Positions 1 to 7,898 of a stretch of DNA of 64,000 bases are shown here, one piece after another; within the stretch, counting starts at the first letter, position 1; each line of letters opens with the position of its first letter. Under the pieces are notes generated by a model. The model did not search any database and was not told the DNA's origin. It was given only the letters and a program-made list of their open reading frames with translations. Origin of the DNA: Ravibacter sp037191015 (GTDB lineage: Bacteria > Bacteroidota > Bacteroidia > Cytophagales > Spirosomataceae); the NCBI GenBank assembly GCA_037191015.1, contig JBBCKD010000010.1, positions 434,001-498,000 of the forward strand. The letters are read 5' to 3'. Made by a program: the position numbers and the translations under genes.

Positions 1-189
1 GTGCGCTTTTTTGAAGACGACCGATACCTGAATATAGAAGGTACCCTCCGTTCGCTTCGTTTCTTTTCCCTGTGCAGCCAGTCCGGGATGGAAGACGGCG
101 CCGGAATCGATACCCTGAAATTTTATCACGATATGACCTGCCTGGTAGAAGCCTGCGACCGCATCCGGAACGAGGCAGCCGGCGGCTGA
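1..189 (+). CDS. C-terminal fragment of an unidentified protein
   Basis: An open frame enters from the left edge and ends at TGA 187-189. The GTG at position 1 is simply the window edge, so the true start lies outside. The visible 62 residues contain two aromatic/basic patches and end in an acidic-to-basic helix (CDRIRNEAAGG). I do not recognise a family. It is on the same strand as the efflux operon downstream but separated from it by about 340 bases. Confidence 0.5.
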   Translation: MRFFEDDRYLNIEGTLRSLRFFSLCSQSGMEDGAGIDTLKFYHDMTCLVEACDRIRNEAAGG

Positions 190-527
190 TTGTACTTTTC
201 GGTGCAGGTATTTGAGCGGTACAATGCGGTGGAGATAAGTGATTGAAAGGGGGAGTCTGACAGCCTGAAATTAAAAAAGTTATAAAATATCAAAAGATCA
301 AGCAATTTTAATTCTTGTAAACCTTGTTTATTCAAAATTATTGACCTGTTTTATTTGAGCAAAAAGAATTTTTTCACATAATTTGTGGCAAATACAGAAT
401 AGGCTAATAGAAATCTTTTATTTTTGTTTCTATAATAGTGCGGCTGATCGGGGTGAGTGTATACGCAGTCAGGCTTCAGGCGGGTTACAGAATATTCCTG
501 GTTTTTTTTACCAAAAAATATAACTTA
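190..527. other. AT-rich intergenic stretch with a possible promoter
   Basis: About 340 bases without a convincing gene, clearly richer in A and T than its neighbours. The only motif I can name is TATTTTTG at 419-426, a match to the Bacteroidota -7 consensus TAnnTTTG, about 100 nt before the small secreted protein. I see no good -33 TTG at the right distance. Confidence 0.4.
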
Positions 528-932
528 ATGAAGGTGTTGGAGAAATACATATTCTTATCAGTGCTTCTTTTCCTGGCAGGAATTGCAGCCCCTGCTGAGA
601 GAGTATCCGACACTGAAAATGATACCGCGATCGCGGCTTGCCTGCCTGGCAGAACCTTCAGAGTTTGTCAGGACATCCCCGAGGTCGGGCAGACGTTAGC
701 AATATTAAAACATGCTTTTCATGAAGCGATCTTCGCGGAGGAAAGCGAGGTAGACCACCAGGAAACCGAATTCCAGGGTAAAGAGCAGAAACACGGCTTT
801 CTCTACCTTGCTCCCGGTTTTCTGTCGCTGGCTTATTCTTCCGGGAAAATTAACATACCCTTTAAAGGAAAAAACTACCTACCCTACCAGTTTTCACACA
901 AATACATTCTCTTCGAGTCTCTCCTGATCTGA
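528..932 (+). CDS. Small secreted protein of unknown function
   Basis: I chose ATG 528 because it opens directly onto a signal peptide (MKVLEKYIFLSVLLFLAGIAAPAE); the frame is open upstream to 438, but that part has no signal-like or conserved character. The product is about 134 residues. The mature part is charged in the middle (EESEVDHQETE) and ends in an aromatic-rich tail (YLPYQFSHKYILFESLLI). No domain is recognised. It lies 142 bases before the RND fusion-protein gene on the same strand and could be exported to the periplasm, but a role in efflux is only a guess from position. Confidence 0.55.
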   Translation: MKVLEKYIFLSVLLFLAGIAAPAERVSDTENDTAIAACLPGRTFRVCQDIPEVGQTLAILKHAFHEAIFAEESEVDHQETEFQGKEQKHGFLYLAPGFLSLAYSSGKINIPFKGKNYLPYQFSHKYILFESLLI

Positions 933-1074
933 TTCACGGTATTTACCAGCCATCAGGTGTTACGGATTCCATGTCGTATAGTATGACAGGCCGGTTTCGA
1001 AATGAAACCACGGGTCTGGTATGTACCCTGATGTACCGTTAATCCAAGTACTTTTTTAACCAATACCAGTTGTC

Positions 1075-2157
1075 ATGAAGAGTGTTTTCGTGGCAGTGGC
1101 ATCATTTGCCCTGCTCTTTAATATCGGTTGTGAATCAAAAAACGAGGAGGAAGAATCAGCTATAAAATTACTGGTGACAAGCCCCCTGGAAAAGGACACT
1201 ATTGTTACCAGGGAATATGTCAGCCAGATAAGGTCTGTCAGCCATATCGAGCTGCGGACGCTGGAGAGAGGATACCTGCATAAGATCTTTGTAGACGAAG
1301 GACAGTTCGTGAGAAAAGGACAGCTCATGTTCCAGATCATGCCTATGATACTGGAGGCGGAGCAGCAGAAGGCAAAAGCAGAAGCCGGCTTTGCGGAAAT
1401 CGAATACCTGAATACCAAATCGCTTGCCGACAGCAACGTCGTTTCCCGGAATGAGCTGGCGCTCGCCAAAGCCAGGCTGGATAAAGCAAAGGCCGAGCTG
1501 GCGCTTGCCGACGTACATCTCGCATTTACTGAAATAAAGGCTCCTTTCGACGGGATAATGGACCAGTTCCAGGTCCGGCTGGGCAGCCTGGTAGACGAAG
1601 GGGACCTGCTGACTACCTTGTCGGACAACAGCAGGATGTGGGTGTACTTCAATGTGCCGGAAGCAGAATACCTTGATTACAAAATGCGCTCGGGCCAGAG
1701 CGGGGGGGAGAAGGTGAAGCTAATGATGGCCAATCATAAGCTGTTTGAATACCCCGGCATCGTGGAGACAATAGAGGCAGATTTCAATAACGAAACCGGC
1801 AACATCGCTTTCAGAGCCACTTTTCCGAATCCGAAAGGACTGCTCCGCCATGGACAGACCGGTAACGTGCTGGTAGAGGCGCCGCTGAAAAAAGCCCTGA
1901 TCATACCTCAGAAAGCTACATTCGAAGTGCTTGAGAAAAAATTTGTATTCGTGGTTGACAAGGACAACGTAGTCCATACGCGTGAGATCAGCATCGGAGC
2001 TGAAATGCCCGACTTGTACGTCATTACCGAGGGGCTTTCTACAGAGGATAAAATTCTGCTGGAGGGTATACGGAAAGTGAAGGAGAATGAAAAAATTCAC
2101 TTCGACTATGAGAAACCGGAGACCGTAATCGCCGGGCTGAAAGTATACTCCGAATAA
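1075..2157 (+). CDS. RND efflux periplasmic adaptor (membrane fusion lipoprotein)
   Basis: Membrane fusion protein of a tripartite RND pump, bridging the inner-membrane permease and the outer-membrane channel. The N-terminus is a lipoprotein signal (LLFNIGC, lipidated Cys19). Then come the first lipoyl half (about residues 63-88), an alpha-hairpin rich in Glu/Lys/Ala (about 90-145), the second lipoyl half (KAPFDGIMDQF, about 155-185), a beta-barrel and a C-terminal membrane-proximal domain. The length, 360 residues, is normal for AcrA/MexA relatives. It is the first gene of a three-gene operon, 27 bases before the permease. Substrate cannot be inferred, and no adjacent regulator is visible. 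Confidence 0.93.
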   Translation: MKSVFVAVASFALLFNIGCESKNEEEESAIKLLVTSPLEKDTIVTREYVSQIRSVSHIELRTLERGYLHKIFVDEGQFVRKGQLMFQIMPMILEAEQQKAKAEAGFAEIEYLNTKSLADSNVVSRNELALAKARLDKAKAELALADVHLAFTEIKAPFDGIMDQFQVRLGSLVDEGDLLTTLSDNSRMWVYFNVPEAEYLDYKMRSGQSGGEKVKLMMANHKLFEYPGIVETIEADFNNETGNIAFRATFPNPKGLLRHGQTGNVLVEAPLKKALIIPQKATFEVLEKKFVFVVDKDNVVHTREISIGAEMPDLYVITEGLSTEDKILLEGIRKVKENEKIHFDYEKPETVIAGLKVYSE

Positions 2158-2184
2158 TGTGGTGAACCCCAATCCAGGTAAAAG

Positions 2185-5100
2185 ATGTTTAGTAATTTCA
2201 TACAGAGACCGGTATTCGCAATCCTGATCTCGTTCGCAATTGTTTTTGTGGGACTGCTGGCAATGAGAAACCTGCCCACGTCCCAATTCCCTGAAATATC
2301 GCCCCCGATGGTCATCGTCAGGGCCTCGTACCCGGGCGCAAGCGCCGAGGTATTGACCGAATCGGTCCTTATCCCGCTCGAGCAGGCGGTCAACGGCGTA
2401 CCGGGTATGAAGTATATGACTTCCGATGCCACCAGCGCCGGCGAGTCCAATATCCAGATCGTTTTTGACCTGGGCACCGACCCCGACCAGGCCGTGGTCA
2501 ACGTCAACACGCGCATAGCCCAGGTATTGAACAGGCTCCCCCTGCTCGTGCAACGCGAGGGCGTCATCGTCAACAGGGTGATCCCGAGCATGCTGATGTA
2601 CGTCAACCTGTACAGCACCGACCCGAAATCGGATATGAAGTTCCTCTTCAATTATGCGGGGGTCAATATGCTGCCTGAATTGCAGCGGATCAGCGGGATC
2701 GGGCAGGCCAGCATGCTGGGAAGCCGCCAGTATGCCATGCGTATCTGGCTGAAGCCCGACCGGATGCGTGCCTACAACATTTCGGTCGATGAGATCATGG
2801 AAGCCCTCGACGACCAGAGCGTGATCGGCTCGCCGGGACGGATAGGGCGCAGCGACGGCAAAAGGGCCGAGGCGCTCGAATATGTGCTGACCTATGAAGG
2901 CCGGTTCAGCAATGTGGAGCAGTACAATAACGTGATCCTGAGGTCGAATTCCAACGGGGAGAACCTGCGCCTCCGGGATGTCGCCAACATCGAGCTGGGG
3001 AGCGAGTACTACGATATATACTCCAACCTGAATGACCTGCCCTCGGCGGCGATCGTGCTGAAGCAGACCTACGGAAGCAACGCGACTGAGGTGATCGAAA
3101 ACGTCAAAAGTAAGCTGACAGAGCTCAAAAAGGACTTCCCGCAGGGTATGGACTACAAGATCAGCTACGATGTTTCGAGCTTTTTGAATGCCTCTACCGA
3201 CAATGTGATCCATACGCTCCGCGACGCATTTATCCTCGTGGCGCTGGTGGTGTTTGTCTTCCTCGGCGACTGGCGCTCTACGCTGATCCCGATCCTGGCA
3301 GTCCCCGTCTCACTGGTAGGATCATTTGCCTGCATGCAGCTATTCGGCCTTACGATCAATATGATCACGCTTTTTGCGCTGGTATTGGCGATAGGGATCG
3401 TGGTAGACAATGCGATCGTGGTGGTGGAGGCGGTCCATACCAAAATGGAGGAGGAAAACGTATCGCCGTACGTCGCGGTCCGGAAAGTGCTGGGCGAGAT
3501 CAGCGGCGCCGTAATCGCCATCACCCTCATGATGACGGCAGTGTTTATTCCCGTCGCGTTCATGACCGGCCCGGTAGGGATCTTCTACCGCCAGTTTTCC
3601 ATTACGATGGCCAGCTCGATCATCATCTCCGGGGTGGTGGCCCTTACGCTTACGCCGGTGCTCTGCGCCATGATCCTGAAAAATACGCATGGTCAGCCAA
3701 GGAAGAAAACCTGGATGAACCGTGCCCTCGACAGCTTCAACAGGTGGTTTGAAAAGCTCACCGGGAAATATGTAGGGTTGCTCCGCCTCATTGTCAACCG
3801 CAGGGTTCTGACGTTTGGTATGCTGCTGGCTTTCAGCTTCGGGATATTCGGTATCAACCTCCGGCTCCCGTCGGGGTTTATCCCCAGCGAAGACCAGGGG
3901 ATGATCTATGCGGTGGTCCAGACCCCGCCCGGGTCTACCCTCGAGCGTACGAACGATATTTCGCGGAAGCTCCAGGCTATCGCCGAAAAGGTCGACGGGA
4001 TCGAGTCGGTGACGGCCCTTGCCGGCTATGAGGTGCTTACCGAGGGGCGCGGTTCCAACGCCGGTACCTGCCTGATCAACCTGAAGCCCTGGGACGAGCG
4101 CCATCATACAGTGACGGAAATTATCCATGAGCTCGAAGAAAAATCAAGGGTGATACCGGGGGCTACGATCGAGTTTTTTGATCCTCCGGCGGTTCCGGGC
4201 TATGGCGCGGCAGGAGGTTTCGCGCTTCAACTGCTGGATAAGACCAATAGCGGGGACTACCATGAGCTCGAGAGAGTAAACGACGAGTTTATGGAAGAGC
4301 TGCGCAAGCGGAAGGAGCTTTCGGGGCTGTTTACCTTTTTCAGCGCCAAGTACCCGCAGTACGAGCTGCGGATCGACAATGAGCTGGCTATGCAGAAAGG
4401 CGTCTCTATCGGGAATGCCATGAATACCCTATCTATCCTCATCGGGAGCAGCTATGAGCTGGGGTTCATCAAATTCCAGCGGTTTTTCAAAGTATTCGTA
4501 CAGGCTTCGCCCGAATTCAGGGCGCTGCCGGAGGACATCCTGAAGCTGTACGTAAAGAATAACCGCGATGAAATGGTCCCGTTTTCTTCTTTTATGAAAA
4601 TTGTCAAATCGCAGGGAGCCAACGAGATCAACCGCTACAACATGTATAATACCGCGTCGATACGGGGCCAGCCGGCCCAGGGTTACAGCAGTGGGGAAGC
4701 GATCGCGGCGGTACAGGAAGTAGCGGCCAAAACGCTCCCGAGAGGATATGACATCGACTGGGCAGGCCTTTCGAAAGACGAGGTAGTGCGGGGCAACGAG
4801 GCGATCTACATTTTCATAGTGGTCCTCATATTCGTCTATATCGTCCTTGCGTCGCAGTATGAGAGCTTTATTATCCCGCTCGCCGTTATCCTATCCCTGC
4901 CCGCCGGTATTTTCGGCTCCTTCTTCCTGATCAAGGTCATGGGGCTCGCCAACGACATCTATGCGCAGGTGGGGCTGGTGATGCTGGTAGGATTGCTGGG
5001 CAAGAACGCGGTGCTTATCGTCGAATTTGCCATGCAGAAGCATCATGAAGGGGCTACCGTGCTTGAAGCCGCCATAGAAGGCGCTAAAGTACGTTTTCGT

Positions 5101-5388
5101 CCTATCCTGATGACCTCCTTCGCTTTCATAGCCGGGTTGATACCGCTGGTACTTTCCCACGGCGCCGGTGCGATCGGGAACCGTACAATCGGTGCCAGCG
5201 CTCTGGGAGGGATGCTCTTCGGGACGGTTTTCGGGGTGATCGTGATCCCGGGACTGTACTACTTCTTCGGCAAGCTGGCCGAAGGGCGCAGCCTGATCCG
5301 GAACGAAGGCGATACCTCGCTTACCGAAGAATTTGTTCATACGATCGATAAGTTTCCATATACCGAAGAGAGCACCGACAATGAATAG
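2185..5388 (+). CDS. RND efflux permease, AcrB/HAE1 type
   Basis: Inner-membrane proton/drug antiporter of 1067 residues, the usual AcrB size, with an N-terminal transmembrane helix starting near residue 9, two large periplasmic loops and two blocks of transmembrane helices (about 335-560 and 865-1035). The proton-relay region reads GIVVDNAIVVVEAV. Here Asp408 aligns with AcrB Asp407, but the second acidic position (AcrB Asp408) is Asn409. The partner Lys940 (GLLGKNAVLIVEFA) is kept. The ATG is preceded by AGGTAAAAG. The stop codon overlaps the next start (ATGAATAG), implying translational coupling to the outer-membrane factor. Confidence 0.97.
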   Translation: MFSNFIQRPVFAILISFAIVFVGLLAMRNLPTSQFPEISPPMVIVRASYPGASAEVLTESVLIPLEQAVNGVPGMKYMTSDATSAGESNIQIVFDLGTDPDQAVVNVNTRIAQVLNRLPLLVQREGVIVNRVIPSMLMYVNLYSTDPKSDMKFLFNYAGVNMLPELQRISGIGQASMLGSRQYAMRIWLKPDRMRAYNISVDEIMEALDDQSVIGSPGRIGRSDGKRAEALEYVLTYEGRFSNVEQYNNVILRSNSNGENLRLRDVANIELGSEYYDIYSNLNDLPSAAIVLKQTYGSNATEVIENVKSKLTELKKDFPQGMDYKISYDVSSFLNASTDNVIHTLRDAFILVALVVFVFLGDWRSTLIPILAVPVSLVGSFACMQLFGLTINMITLFALVLAIGIVVDNAIVVVEAVHTKMEEENVSPYVAVRKVLGEISGAVIAITLMMTAVFIPVAFMTGPVGIFYRQFSITMASSIIISGVVALTLTPVLCAMILKNTHGQPRKKTWMNRALDSFNRWFEKLTGKYVGLLRLIVNRRVLTFGMLLAFSFGIFGINLRLPSGFIPSEDQGMIYAVVQTPPGSTLERTNDISRKLQAIAEKVDGIESVTALAGYEVLTEGRGSNAGTCLINLKPWDERHHTVTEIIHELEEKSRVIPGATIEFFDPPAVPGYGAAGGFALQLLDKTNSGDYHELERVNDEFMEELRKRKELSGLFTFFSAKYPQYELRIDNELAMQKGVSIGNAMNTLSILIGSSYELGFIKFQRFFKVFVQASPEFRALPEDILKLYVKNNRDEMVPFSSFMKIVKSQGANEINRYNMYNTASIRGQPAQGYSSGEAIAAVQEVAAKTLPRGYDIDWAGLSKDEVVRGNEAIYIFIVVLIFVYIVLASQYESFIIPLAVILSLPAGIFGSFFLIKVMGLANDIYAQVGLVMLVGLLGKNAVLIVEFAMQKHHEGATVLEAAIEGAKVRFRPILMTSFAFIAGLIPLVLSHGAGAIGNRTIGASALGGMLFGTVFGVIVIPGLYYFFGKLAEGRSLIRNEGDTSLTEEFVHTIDKFPYTEESTDNE

Positions 5389-6814
5389 TAAGAAAATAAT
5401 AACCGGGGTGAGCCTGGTATGTACGGCGCTTTACCTCTTTGCCTGCAGCACGCCCATACTGGTACAAAAAGCTCAAAAACAGGAGCTGCCTGCTGCTTTT
5501 AACAGCAAAAGCGATTCAACGAGCACGGCGACCGCAGGCTGGCGGGAGTTTTTCAATGATGCAAACCTCGCAGCTTTGATAGATTCCGCCCTTGCCAATA
5601 ACCAGGAGCTGAACATCATCCTGCAGGAAATCGGGATGTCGGAAAATGAAATTGAAGCCCGGAAAGGGGAGTATCTTCCTTTTGTGACCCTCGGCGGAGG
5701 AATGGGCGTGGAAAAAGCGGCCCGTTATACGCAGCTCGGCGCCAGCGAGGCAACTACCGACATCAAGCCCGGAAAGGAAATGCCGGAGCCCCTGGGCGAT
5801 TTTAAGCTGGGCGCCTATGCCCGCTGGGAAGCAGACATATGGCATAAGCTGAGGAATGCAAGGAAGGCTGCCATGTATCGCTACCTGGCGTCGGTAGAGG
5901 GGAGGAACTTTATGGTTACCAACCTGGTCGGCGAGATCGCTACCTCCTATTACGAGCTGCTGGCGCTTGACAACCAGTTGTTGATAGTGGAGCAGAATAT
6001 CGGGATCCAGCAAAATGCGCTGAGAATGGTAAGGCTTCAGAAGGAAGCTACCCGGGTGACCGAGCTGGCTGTGAAAAGATTTGAGGCGCAGCTGCTGAAT
6101 ACGCAGAGCATGCAGTTTGAGATCCGTCAGCGTATTGTCGAGACCGAGAACCGCATCAACCTCCTGGTCGGGCGGTTCCCCCGGCCGGTCGAGCGGGATC
6201 ACCGCAGCTTTTCAGAGCTTACGCCCGCAAAAGTCCATATCGGGACCCCGGCGGAGCTCCTTGGCAACCGGGCGGATATCCGCCGGGCGGAACAGGAGCT
6301 GGCTGCCGCAAAGCTTGATATCCAGGTAGCCCGCGCGGCCTTTTACCCATCCCTGGGCTTGTCGGCCAACTTCGGCATACAGGCGTTTGACCCGGTTTAC
6401 CTGGCTAAGCTGCCGGCCTCCCTTTTCTCGACCCTGGTAGGCGATATGGTAGGCCCTATCGTAAACAAAAAGGCGATACGGGCTGAATACCTCAATGCGA
6501 ATGCACGCCAGATCCAGGCGATCTACCAATACGAGCAAACGGTGCTGAATGCATTTACGGAAGTTGCCAACCAGGTATCGAAGATCGATAACCTGGAAAA
6601 GAGCTACGACATGAAGTCGAAAGAAGTGGATACGCTCAACGAGTCTGTTGCCATTTCAAACCGGCTTTTCGGGTCGGCCCGCGCCGATTATACCGAAGTA
6701 CTGCTCACGCAGCGCGACGCCATAGAATCGAGATTTGAGCTGGTCGAAACCAAAATGCAGCAGTTGAGCGCTATGGTGGGTGCTTACCGGGCGCTGGGAG
6801 GAGGTTGGAAGTAA
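5381..6814 (+). CDS. RND efflux outer-membrane factor, TolC/OprM (NodT) lipoprotein
   Basis: Outer-membrane channel of the same pump, 477 residues. I start at ATG 5381, not at an in-frame ATG 48 bases earlier, because 5381 begins a lipoprotein signal peptide (LYLFAC, Cys22) and overlaps the permease stop by 8 nt. Two repeats of the TolC family can be seen: helical/beta segments ending in the DIRRAEQELAAAKLDIQVARAAFYPSLGLSA motif region (about 290-325) typical of the OprM branch, and a second helical hairpin rich in Glu/Gln/Asn (about 380-470). Third and last gene of the operon; the intergenic space after it carries three hairpins. Confidence 0.95.
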   Translation: MNSKKIITGVSLVCTALYLFACSTPILVQKAQKQELPAAFNSKSDSTSTATAGWREFFNDANLAALIDSALANNQELNIILQEIGMSENEIEARKGEYLPFVTLGGGMGVEKAARYTQLGASEATTDIKPGKEMPEPLGDFKLGAYARWEADIWHKLRNARKAAMYRYLASVEGRNFMVTNLVGEIATSYYELLALDNQLLIVEQNIGIQQNALRMVRLQKEATRVTELAVKRFEAQLLNTQSMQFEIRQRIVETENRINLLVGRFPRPVERDHRSFSELTPAKVHIGTPAELLGNRADIRRAEQELAAAKLDIQVARAAFYPSLGLSANFGIQAFDPVYLAKLPASLFSTLVGDMVGPIVNKKAIRAEYLNANARQIQAIYQYEQTVLNAFTEVANQVSKIDNLEKSYDMKSKEVDTLNESVAISNRLFGSARADYTEVLLTQRDAIESRFELVETKMQQLSAMVGAYRALGGGWK

Positions 6815-6821
6815 AGTCCTT

Positions 6822-6852
6822 GCTCTCCCTCGTCTCCTGACGACGGGAGAGC
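6822..6852. terminator. Hairpin at convergent gene ends (first of three)
   Basis: Stem of 13 base pairs with one bulged C: GCTCTCCC plus TCGTC pair with GACGA plus GGGAGAGC around a TCCT loop. It lies 7 bases after the efflux operon. There is no long T run, so termination would be of the weak or bidirectional type. Confidence 0.5.
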
Positions 6853-6856
6853 GATT

Positions 6857-6911
6857 TCAGGTCTTCGACCTGATAAAAGCTGATCTTCTTTCCGGTCTCT
6901 GACCGGAAAGA
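6857..6911. terminator. Two further hairpins at convergent gene ends
   Basis: 6857-6873 is a 7-bp stem around TTC (CAGGTC/GACCTG core). 6887-6911 is an 11-bp stem around TCT (CTTTCCGGTC/GACCGGAAAG core). Together with the hairpin at 6822-6852 they fill the 107-base gap between the efflux operon and the oppositely directed endonuclease gene. Confidence 0.5.
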
Positions 6912-6921
6912 GCGGTTATAC

Positions 6922-7764
6922 TCATGGAAGGAACTTTACTACGACCGGGTAGTGGTCGGAAAGATAGTCCGTATAACGATCGTGGATAATATCCGCGGAA
7001 ATGATCTTCCCGGCGAGGTTCCGGGAAGTGAACACGAAGTCGATCCGGCGTCCGGATTCGGAAGCATACTGTTTCGTCGGGATGCTATGCTTGAATGTCT
7101 TGTGAATTTTGTAAAAGGCGTCCGTATACCCGGCTTTTGTCATCTGACCGATGACACCGTAGTCGATCTGTCCGTTTTTGAGATTGCGGATATGGGCCTC
7201 TTTCGTTTCGCGCTCCTGCATCGACCTGACCAGCGCGTCGGTGTATCGGGCCTTATCAGTTTCGGATACCGCGTTGAAATCGCCGGAGAAGATGATCTTT
7301 GCATCAGGCGGCAGGAGTTTGGCGTGGGCGATGATCTGGGCGATTTCCCTGTTGCGCTTTTCCTGGTTATGAGGTGAGAGGTGCAATACAAAGACATGGT
7401 AGTCCAGCACGTTGGCATAAATATAGCCATGCCACATATTGTCGAGCACTTTCTGGACATTCACAATCGGGTATTTGGACGTGAGCGCCACCGGGTAACC
7501 CGGCTCTTTGGCCAGGATCGCGTAGTGATGGTCATACCGAGCCGCGAATTCTTCCAGGGTTTTCTGGGTAAATTTGTTGGTTTCCTGGAAGGCGACGATA
7601 TCCGGACCGATATCTTTTACCCAGCTTACAAAGTCAGCCTTTAATGTCGAATCATTTTTTAAGCCTTCGAGGATGTTGTAGCTGAGATACGTGATCGGTT
7701 TTTGTGAAATGCCCGTCAGCGGAGCAGCGAAAAAGATCAGGAAAAAAAGCAGGAGTTGTTTCAT
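6922..7764 (-). CDS. Exported endonuclease/exonuclease/phosphatase family protein
   Basis: 280 residues with a clear signal peptide (MKQLLLFFLIFFAAPLTGIS). The metal-dependent EEP fold is shown by the ordered motifs SYNILEG near residue 28, DIVAFQETN near 56 (Glu metal ligand), FSGDFNAVS near 160 (Asp and Asn) and the C-terminal SDHYPVVVKF (Asp-His pair). The family includes DNases, sphingomyelinases and inositol phosphatases, so the substrate is open; export suggests an extracytoplasmic nucleic acid or phosphoester. It lies downstream of glpK on the same strand, separated by a repeat-rich 134-base gap. Confidence 0.9.
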   Translation of the reverse strand: MKQLLLFFLIFFAAPLTGISQKPITYLSYNILEGLKNDSTLKADFVSWVKDIGPDIVAFQETNKFTQKTLEEFAARYDHHYAILAKEPGYPVALTSKYPIVNVQKVLDNMWHGYIYANVLDYHVFVLHLSPHNQEKRNREIAQIIAHAKLLPPDAKIIFSGDFNAVSETDKARYTDALVRSMQERETKEAHIRNLKNGQIDYGVIGQMTKAGYTDAFYKIHKTFKHSIPTKQYASESGRRIDFVFTSRNLAGKIISADIIHDRYTDYLSDHYPVVVKFLP

Positions 7765-7788
7765 GAGAATCAGATAATGAGACGATGT

Positions 7789-7892
7789 GATGATGTGTTA
7801 ATGTGATGATGTGTCCCGATAGCTATCGGGATAGCTAGTACGCTGATTTTTTTATTTAACATTAACACATTAACACATTAACACATTAACAA
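7789..7892. repeat. Intergenic element: 8-bp tandem repeats flanking an 18-bp palindrome
   Basis: The right side holds ATTAACAC in about 3.75 tandem copies (7861-7890). The left side holds the complementary GTGTTAATGTG (7795-7805) within GATGATGTG repeats. Between them is a perfect 18-bp palindrome, TCCCGATAGCTATCGGGA (7814-7831). The arms can fold into a long imperfect hairpin. Related words recur at 17137-17160 and 19184-19222, so this is probably a dispersed intergenic repeat that may also end the glpK transcript. Confidence 0.6.
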
Positions 7893-7898
7893 CAATCT

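Noticed and set aside
1720..3213. Long minus-strand open frame (497 codons) inside the RND permease gene
   Set aside because: It is antisense to a full-length, motif-complete permease, has a composition (many His, Asp, Gln, Arg) typical of mirrored coding sequence and no recognisable domain.
7861..7890. CRISPR array
   Set aside because: The 8-bp units are directly adjacent without spacers, and no cas genes are present.
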